Shown: positions 23,002-27,622 of the stretch, piece by piece
How positions within the stretch are numbered: the stretch's first letter is position 1
Layout: every line of letters starts with the position of its first letter
Assembly: GCA_023391005.1 (NCBI GenBank)
Contig: JAEWBS010000062.1
Coordinates: 1-27,622, forward strand
Length of the DNA stretch: 27,622 bases
Direction: 5' to 3'
Origin: Bacillota bacterium
Lineage (GTDB): Bacteria; Bacillota; Clostridia; Oscillospirales; Ruminococcaceae
Position numbers and translations under genes: made by a program
The notes under the pieces: generated by a model
Databases searched by the model: none
What the model saw: only the letters and a program-made list of their open reading frames with translations
Told to the model about the DNA's origin: nothing

Positions 23002-24927
23002 ATGCGCACCTCACAGAAAATAATAGCCGCCGCGTTGGCCCTTTGCATGCTGCCGGTTTTTCCCACCACCTATGCGCGCGCCGCTGCCCCAATGGTGACG
23101 GTGGACGAGACCGCGTATCTGATGCTGGATTATTACGGCGCACTGGACAATTTGAGCATCGTCAAGGGCTGTGATCTAAACGGTAACACCCAATTTGACG
23201 ACTATGGCCGATATACCTCGGTGACGAATATGAGCACGCTCGACGCGCCCAATCGGCGTGACGACGGCGTAAGCTGGCAGCTGGATAGCGGCGCCGGTAA
23301 CCGCTTTTATTACGAGGTGGTGCCCGAGAAGCAGACCGTTGATACGCTGCCGTGGACCGTTGATATCAGCTATAAGCTCAACGGCGCGCCGGCCCATGCC
23401 GAGGCGCTGGCGGGCGCTTCGGGGCTGATCACCGTTGAGGTGACCGCAACCCCGAACCCCAAGGCCAATGCCTATTACCGCGACAATTTTATTCTCGTGT
23501 GCGGCATGGCGTCGGATACCGGTAAAAACAGCAGCTTCACAGCACCCGGGGCGCAGTTTCAGTCGTTTGGTTCGTATCAGATGGCGTTTTTTATCGCCGC
23601 CCCTAAGCGCGAGGGCAATTTCAGCTTTGAGATCGGAACCGACAGCTTTGAAACGCCGGGCGTTGTTCTGGCGATGATGCCTGCCACCCTGTCGCAGCTT
23701 GACGACGTCTCAAAGATGAAGGAACACAAAACCAATCTTGAGGATGCCAGCCGTGCCATCGACGCGACGACAGCGGATATCCTTGACATGCTCTCGGCTA
23801 TGTCGGGCGGCATGCGCACCACCGTTTCTGGTCTGAACACGCTTGATCAGGCGCGGGCGGCGATCGATAAGAATTCCGGCGGTATTACGCAGAGCGTCTC
23901 AAGATTGCGCGGCTCCCTTAAAGAGATGGAAAAGGGCCTAAATAACTACGCCGAGTTTTTGGGCGACGCCAAGCTTTCTTCGGCCATTAAGGGCATGGGC
24001 AGCAATGCCGAGTCAATTGCGGATGTTATGGGCAAAATGGGCGGGGACGTTGAGGACGTGTACAAGCTGATGAATAAACTCAAGGCGGCTATCCTCGAGT
24101 TTAACAGCGAGGATACCTCCCCGGCCAGAAAGCAGGCGCTTGTCGATGAGATTGCGTTGCTGACCGGCGAACTTGAGACGGCGCTCTCCTACGTTGATTC
24201 GTCGACCTTTGCGGGCTACATTAAGCGCATCGAGTCGTCGGTCGGCGAGATTGAATCGCTCGCGGGCGCCGCGGCGGGCGCGCCGGACGACGTGGTGCGG
24301 CAGTCAGCCGGCGCGATGCTGCGGGAGCTGCAAACCATCAGCGCGACGATGAGCGACATGCTCTCGGACAGTGAGGCGTTGTCGGGCAGCATCAGCGGCA
24401 GCATTGGCGACATCTACGCCCTCTCGGGCGAGATGGAGGATCTGCTCGAAGAGACCTCACGGGTCATGGACGACACGGCCGATCTGATGAAGGTCACGCG
24501 CGGTATGCTCGACTCGGTGGACGCCATGCTTTCAAGCAGCAGCGACCTGCTCAATGAGGGCGCCCGGGTCAGTATTGCGGGCGTCACCCAGATGCTTAAC
24601 GATCTGCTCAATATCCTGCATAAGACAGACGACCTACAGGCCAACCGCCAAACAATCTCGGACATCGTCAAGGACGAGTGGCATCGGCTCGACGACGATT
24701 TTGGTGTGCTCGATATCGACACCGCCGCCCATAAGGTATCGCTGACCTCGGCTAAGAACGCGCCGCCGCGCAGCCTGCAGATTATGATGCGGACGCGTGA
24801 AATTGAGCTGCCCGACGAGGCCGAGGTCGTCTCCGCCGAACAGGAGGAGGCCCAAAGCACCGTTGGTGCGCGCATTGTCCGTGTGTTCAAGGTCATTAAG
24901 GACGATTTGGCAGAGCTGTTCAGATAG
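23002..24927 (+). CDS. Secreted protein with long helical/coiled-coil region, RND operon
   Basis: A 641-residue exported protein of unknown function. A signal peptide (MRTSQKIIAAALALCMLPVFP, probably cut near YARAA) is followed by a strand-rich domain (about 30-220) and then about 330 residues of helical repeats rich in Leu, Met, Asp and Gly, with heptad-like spacing (for example MSGGMRTTVSGLNTL, SGSISGSIGDIYALSGEM). This recalls the outer repeats of YhgE/Pip-like proteins that often accompany MMPL transporters in Bacillota, but no C-terminal membrane helices are present. AGGAGG lies 12-13 bases before the start and the gap to the RND gene is four bases, so it is co-transcribed. It may act as a periplasm-like adaptor at the cell surface (inference). 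Confidence 0.82.
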   Translation: MRTSQKIIAAALALCMLPVFPTTYARAAAPMVTVDETAYLMLDYYGALDNLSIVKGCDLNGNTQFDDYGRYTSVTNMSTLDAPNRRDDGVSWQLDSGAGNRFYYEVVPEKQTVDTLPWTVDISYKLNGAPAHAEALAGASGLITVEVTATPNPKANAYYRDNFILVCGMASDTGKNSSFTAPGAQFQSFGSYQMAFFIAAPKREGNFSFEIGTDSFETPGVVLAMMPATLSQLDDVSKMKEHKTNLEDASRAIDATTADILDMLSAMSGGMRTTVSGLNTLDQARAAIDKNSGGITQSVSRLRGSLKEMEKGLNNYAEFLGDAKLSSAIKGMGSNAESIADVMGKMGGDVEDVYKLMNKLKAAILEFNSEDTSPARKQALVDEIALLTGELETALSYVDSSTFAGYIKRIESSVGEIESLAGAAAGAPDDVVRQSAGAMLRELQTISATMSDMLSDSEALSGSISGSIGDIYALSGEMEDLLEETSRVMDDTADLMKVTRGMLDSVDAMLSSSSDLLNEGARVSIAGVTQMLNDLLNILHKTDDLQANRQTISDIVKDEWHRLDDDFGVLDIDTAAHKVSLTSAKNAPPRSLQIMMRTREIELPDEAEVVSAEQEEAQSTVGARIVRVFKVIKDDLAELFR

Positions 24928-24931
24928 TTGC

Positions 24932-24937
24932 TATAAT
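24932..24937 (+). promoter_or_regulatory. Possible internal promoter before the small secreted protein
   Basis: TGC-TATAAT in the 32-base gap, with TTGGCA 19 bases upstream as a suboptimal -35. It would give the gene at 24960 a short leader of about 16 bases that includes the ribosome binding site. Confidence 0.35.
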
Positions 24938-24959
24938 CAATACGACGGAGGGAACCAAC

Positions 24960-25508
24960 ATGCAAAAAAAGATAGGGGCTGCCGTTTTCTGTGCCGCGCT
25001 CGCGGCGGCCGCCTGTGTTCAGGCTGCGGCTGCTACAGATGATTTTGAACGGGATGTAATCTATAACCGGCAGAACCGCTATTATTTTGACAAGACTATA
25101 AAGGGCGAGACGGCCGAGGACAGCGCGTGGGAATTTGAGTTTGAGGTTTTTAACGGCGCGACCTTTACGGTTGACACCCAAGGGCAGGCTGATCTGACGC
25201 TTGGTGCGAACTGCGATTATGACGACGCGGTGCTTGAGCGCTATCCCGAAGCGAAGCTGTTGTTTTTTAACGGCAACGGCGACTACTTTCACCATTATGG
25301 CACGCTGTTTTTACCGGCCCAGCCGGGCAGTTGCATCTACCGCAACATCAACCGGACGCTGTATGACGTCGGCGCGACTTATGACGACGAGGCAGGCGGC
25401 TTTTTGCTGCGCACCCGGCACCTGAGCCAATATGTTCTGTCAGATCGGGCGCTGTCGGTTGAAAGGTTGGAAGCTGATAACCCGCTGTTGGCCGAGCCGT
25501 TGGAATAA
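24960..25508 (+). CDS. Small secreted protein of unknown function, RND operon
   Basis: A 182-residue exported protein. The N-terminus MQKKIGAAVFCAALAAAACVQAAAA is a clear signal peptide; cleavage after AAA is more likely than lipidation at Cys19 because the lipobox is poor. The mature part is acidic, aromatic and probably beta-rich (YYFDKTIKGETAEDSAWEF, NGNGDYFHHYGTLFLP), with a C-terminal RTRHLSQYVLSDRAL segment. I do not recognise the family. GGAGGG lies six bases before the ATG. It follows the coiled-coil protein by 32 bases, and a terminator-like hairpin follows, making it the last gene of the TetR-controlled unit. Confidence 0.78.
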   Translation: MQKKIGAAVFCAALAAAACVQAAAATDDFERDVIYNRQNRYYFDKTIKGETAEDSAWEFEFEVFNGATFTVDTQGQADLTLGANCDYDDAVLERYPEAKLLFFNGNGDYFHHYGTLFLPAQPGSCIYRNINRTLYDVGATYDDEAGGFLLRTRHLSQYVLSDRALSVERLEADNPLLAEPLE

Positions 25509-25528
25509 GAATGCCTTAAACCGGTATT

Positions 25529-25564
25529 AAGGGGGCTTTCACCTGTATGGGTGAAAGCCCCCTT
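25529..25564 (+). terminator. Hairpin ending the RND operon
   Basis: A perfect 15-bp stem (25529-25543 with 25550-25564) with a 6-base loop, 20 bases after the last stop. It lacks a long T-run, so it may act with a cofactor or as a 3' stabiliser. Confidence 0.65.
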
Positions 25565-25592
25565 GGCGGTGATGTTCAAAAATCTGTCCGCC

Positions 25593-25621
25593 TTGAAAAC
25601 AAGGCCTTGATATGCTATGAT
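25593..25621 (+). promoter_or_regulatory. Promoter for the peptide-binding lipoprotein
   Basis: TTGAAA (25593-25598), a 17-base spacer and TATGAT (25616-25621), with TGC before the -10 box. The leader of about 165 bases has a small TACATG/CATGTA hairpin and no obvious regulatory class. Confidence 0.7.
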
Positions 25622-25792
25622 ACGAGCGGACTACATGCTGATCATGTAAAAAAAGAAACCGTGCTAAGTGTTTAACGGCGGTCTGAAAAAGTACTATTGA
25701 GCGGATATCAGGATAAACGGCGAGCAAGTCTGCCCACGCGGTTTAAAACATAAAAATTTTCCAAATATATCAAAAGCGGAGGTGGTGTATGC

Positions 25793-27352
25793 GTGAAAAT
25801 AAAGCTGGGGATAATCAGTCTTCTGCTTGGCTTGATTTTGATCTGTGGATGCGCTAAGCAGGAGCTGCCGGTTAGACTGCGTTACGATCTCGTGTCCTAC
25901 CCCGAAACGCTCGACCCACAGTACGCGACCTCTTCGGCTGCGCGAACCGTTATCGAGAATTCGTTTGAGGGGCTGACGGCAATCTCGCCGGCAGGCGAGA
26001 TTGTGCCCGCCTGTGCCGAGCGGTGGACCGTCTCTGACGACCGGCTGATCTATACCTTTACGCTGCGCGACGGTCTGCGCTGGGCCAACGGCGACCCGCT
26101 GAGGGCGCAGGACTTTGCCTTTGCGCTGCAAAGGCTCTTCAACCGCGACGCGCCCGCGCCGGACGCCAATCGCTATAGCATGATTAAAAATGCCGAGCAG
26201 ATTCTGGCCGGCGCGCTCGACGTTACCGCCCTTGGCGTCCGCGCAAAGGGTGATACGGTTTTAGAGATTACACTGGCGCATGACGATCCGTCGCTTTTGT
26301 CGCTATTATCAAACGCGTCAGCTATGCCGTGCCAGCAGAGCTTTTTTGCCGGTCAAAAAGGTCGATATGGCCTGACGGCGGATAATTTATTGTGCAACGG
26401 CCCCTTCTTTGTTAGGGGCTGGAACAGTGATGCTATTTCGGTACAACGCAACGAATCGTTCCGCAACCCGGTGCAGATTGACGGCGTCGATTTTTATGTC
26501 AACCGAGGCGACCCGGTGTCGTTATATCTTGAGGGCAAAAGCGATCTGGTCTTTGTCCCCTTTCAGCGGCTGGCCGAGGCACAGGGCTTAGAGGGCAAAA
26601 TATTCTATGATCAAAGCTGGATGCTGCTTTACAACACCACCGGCAAGCTGCTGGCCCGGCGCGATGTTCGCGCGTCTCTGACGGCGGCGCTCGCTCCCGA
26701 CCAACTGGTAGAAAGGCTGCCGGATTACCTGCAGCCTTACCATGGGATTATTGCCCCGAGTGCCATGCTTTGGGGTAGCCCCTATCGCGAGCTGGCGCCG
26801 ATACCGCAGCCGGCGGCGCTGCCGGACGGGGCCCGCCAGATGTTTTTAAGTGCTGTTGCGGATCTGGAACAGGAGGATGTAGGCCGCCTGACGCTGCTGG
26901 TCAGTAATTTTTTGCCGGGGCCCGATCTGGGCGGTGCCATACAGCGCAGGTGGCAGCAGGAGCTTTCAACCTTTGTAAACATGGAGCAGTTGGATTATTA
27001 CGACCTGCTTGAGAGAGTTGAAAACGGAAAATTCGATATCGCTATTGTTCCGCTTACGGCGCAGGGGAACAGCCCGGTAGATCTTTTATCCGCATTTGAA
27101 AGCCTGCCGCTTACCCAAAGCGACGATGCGCCCTCAATCTCTGAGATCATCAGCCGGGCCAGACAGCAGTCGGAGCCGGATACGGCTGCGGCGCAATTGT
27201 TTATGGCAGAACAAAAGCTGGTGGATGAATATGTGGCCGTTCCGTTGTTTGTTGCGCCATCGCTTTTTGCGACCGGAGAGGGCATTGAGGGGGTGTCTTA
27301 TTCCACCGTGTCCCGTACGGTCTATTTTGCGGATGCTAAACGCGTCCGGTAA
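25793..27352 (+). CDS. Oligopeptide-type ABC transporter substrate-binding lipoprotein
   Basis: A 519-residue solute-binding protein of family 5 (OppA/DppA-like). The signal peptide MKIKLGIISLLLGLILICGC ends at a lipobox with Cys20. Family signatures follow: YPETLDPQYATSSAARTVIENSFEGLT near residues 36-62, a FTLRDGLRWANGDPL segment near 86-100 and a DFAFALQRLFN segment. The start is GTG 25793, set by GGAGG ten bases upstream; ATG 25789 is in another frame. Length is normal. No permease or ATPase genes lie next to it in this window, so it is an orphan binding protein, perhaps feeding a distant transporter or sensing peptides. Confidence 0.93.
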   Translation: MKIKLGIISLLLGLILICGCAKQELPVRLRYDLVSYPETLDPQYATSSAARTVIENSFEGLTAISPAGEIVPACAERWTVSDDRLIYTFTLRDGLRWANGDPLRAQDFAFALQRLFNRDAPAPDANRYSMIKNAEQILAGALDVTALGVRAKGDTVLEITLAHDDPSLLSLLSNASAMPCQQSFFAGQKGRYGLTADNLLCNGPFFVRGWNSDAISVQRNESFRNPVQIDGVDFYVNRGDPVSLYLEGKSDLVFVPFQRLAEAQGLEGKIFYDQSWMLLYNTTGKLLARRDVRASLTAALAPDQLVERLPDYLQPYHGIIAPSAMLWGSPYRELAPIPQPAALPDGARQMFLSAVADLEQEDVGRLTLLVSNFLPGPDLGGAIQRRWQQELSTFVNMEQLDYYDLLERVENGKFDIAIVPLTAQGNSPVDLLSAFESLPLTQSDDAPSISEIISRARQQSEPDTAAAQLFMAEQKLVDEYVAVPLFVAPSLFATGEGIEGVSYSTVSRTVYFADAKRVR

Positions 27353-27356
27353 GCCA

Positions 27357-27518
27357 TTAATCTAACGGGTGCTCTTTCTCCCATCGGTTTAGATATTCCT
27401 CGAGAATCTGCTCGGCCTCTCGGTTGGCGGAACGTTTATTGTGCTTGGCCAGACGTTTTAGCCGCAGCAGCAGTTCTTTGGGAATTCGCAGCGAAAAAGG
27501 GGTGCTGTTGGATTGCAT
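27357..27518 (-). CDS. Arc-type ribbon-helix-helix protein
   Basis: A 53-residue putative DNA-binding protein of the Arc/MetJ ribbon-helix-helix fold: a strand PFSLRIPKEL, helix A LLLRLKRLAKHNKRS, and helix B ANREAEQILEEYLNRW. The polar residues alternating in the strand would contact the DNA major groove as a dimer. The start at 27518 has a near-perfect AAGGAGGTGA site; a longer frame from 27608 is rejected for lack of one. Antitoxins often have this fold, but no toxin gene is visible on either side in the window. Convergent with the binding-lipoprotein gene, four bases apart. Confidence 0.85.
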   Translation of the reverse strand: MQSNSTPFSLRIPKELLLRLKRLAKHNKRSANREAEQILEEYLNRWEKEHPLD

Positions 27519-27560
27519 CTGCGTCACCTCCTTGACTTTTGTTACTACCATATTACGCAA

Positions 27561-27570
27561 CAATGCATTG
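27561..27570. promoter_or_regulatory. Palindrome near the RHH gene promoter
   Basis: Perfect 10-base palindrome CAATGCATTG five bases upstream of a possible leftward -10 box TAATAT (27555-27550). It could be an autoregulatory site for the ribbon-helix-helix protein; this is inference only. Confidence 0.3.
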
Positions 27571-27602
27571 AGAGGTACACGCCGCGAGAAAAGAAGCGTA
27601 AA

Positions 27603-27622
27603 ACTCAAAAAAGCACGCCAAA
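27603..27622 (-). terminator. Probable terminator half at the window edge
   Basis: Read leftwards, GGCGTGC followed by TTTTTT looks like the 3' arm of an intrinsic terminator whose other arm lies outside the window, suggesting a minus-strand gene ends just beyond the right edge. Confidence 0.35.

Noticed and set aside
1..27622. CRISPR arrays, tRNA/rRNA genes, insertion sequences, prophage
   Set aside because: No regularly spaced direct repeats, no T-loop (GTTCGA) context forming a cloverleaf, and no transposase, integrase or phage genes were seen.

Overview
The window looks like chromosomal DNA from a fairly GC-rich member of the Clostridia, possibly Oscillospiraceae/Ruminococcaceae. The evidence is Bacillota-type control (PyrR attenuation, a yybP-ykoY manganese riboswitch), strong AAAGGGGG-like ribosome binding sites with TTG and GTG starts, AT-rich promoters between GC-rich genes, and a class 1B (PyrK/PyrD) dihydroorotate dehydrogenase. 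The family-level placement is inference. I see no rRNA, tRNA, CRISPR array or insertion sequence.

Left part (1-5700): a small cysteine-rich protein with eight consecutive Cys, closed by a very long terminator hairpin; a two-subunit class I fumarase/tartrate dehydratase operon with a translationally coupled small protein; a 760-base gap with several stable hairpins but no convincing gene; aspS on the minus strand; and a SLOG-type (DUF1273/YpsA-like) gene whose long leader folds into an apparently structured RNA.

Middle (5700-13500): mntP under a Mn2+ riboswitch with an intrinsic terminator; a Ser/Glu-rich lipoprotein; a run of a polysaccharide flippase, a small-multidrug-export-family membrane protein and a DUF523 protein; a GIY-YIG protein; an unknown small protein; and a dicarboxylate/amino acid:cation symporter.

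Pyrimidine operon (13636-20050): one promoter, one PyrR attenuator, then pyrR-pyrB-pyrC-pyrF-pyrK-pyrD-pyrE and a 22-bp perfect terminator. It covers every UMP step after carbamoyl phosphate; carAB, pyrI and a uracil permease are absent from this cluster.

Right part (20052-27622): a TetR repressor divergent from an MMPL/RND transporter, followed by two secreted proteins of unknown function that look like one export/cell-surface module; an orphan oligopeptide-type binding lipoprotein; and a short ribbon-helix-helix protein.

Most promoters share one format: a -35 box, a 17-bp spacer and a -10 box preceded by TGC. The most interesting items for follow-up are the structured leader at 5715-5850, the poly-Cys protein, the TetR/RND/secreted-protein module, and the open frame behind the pyrE stop.
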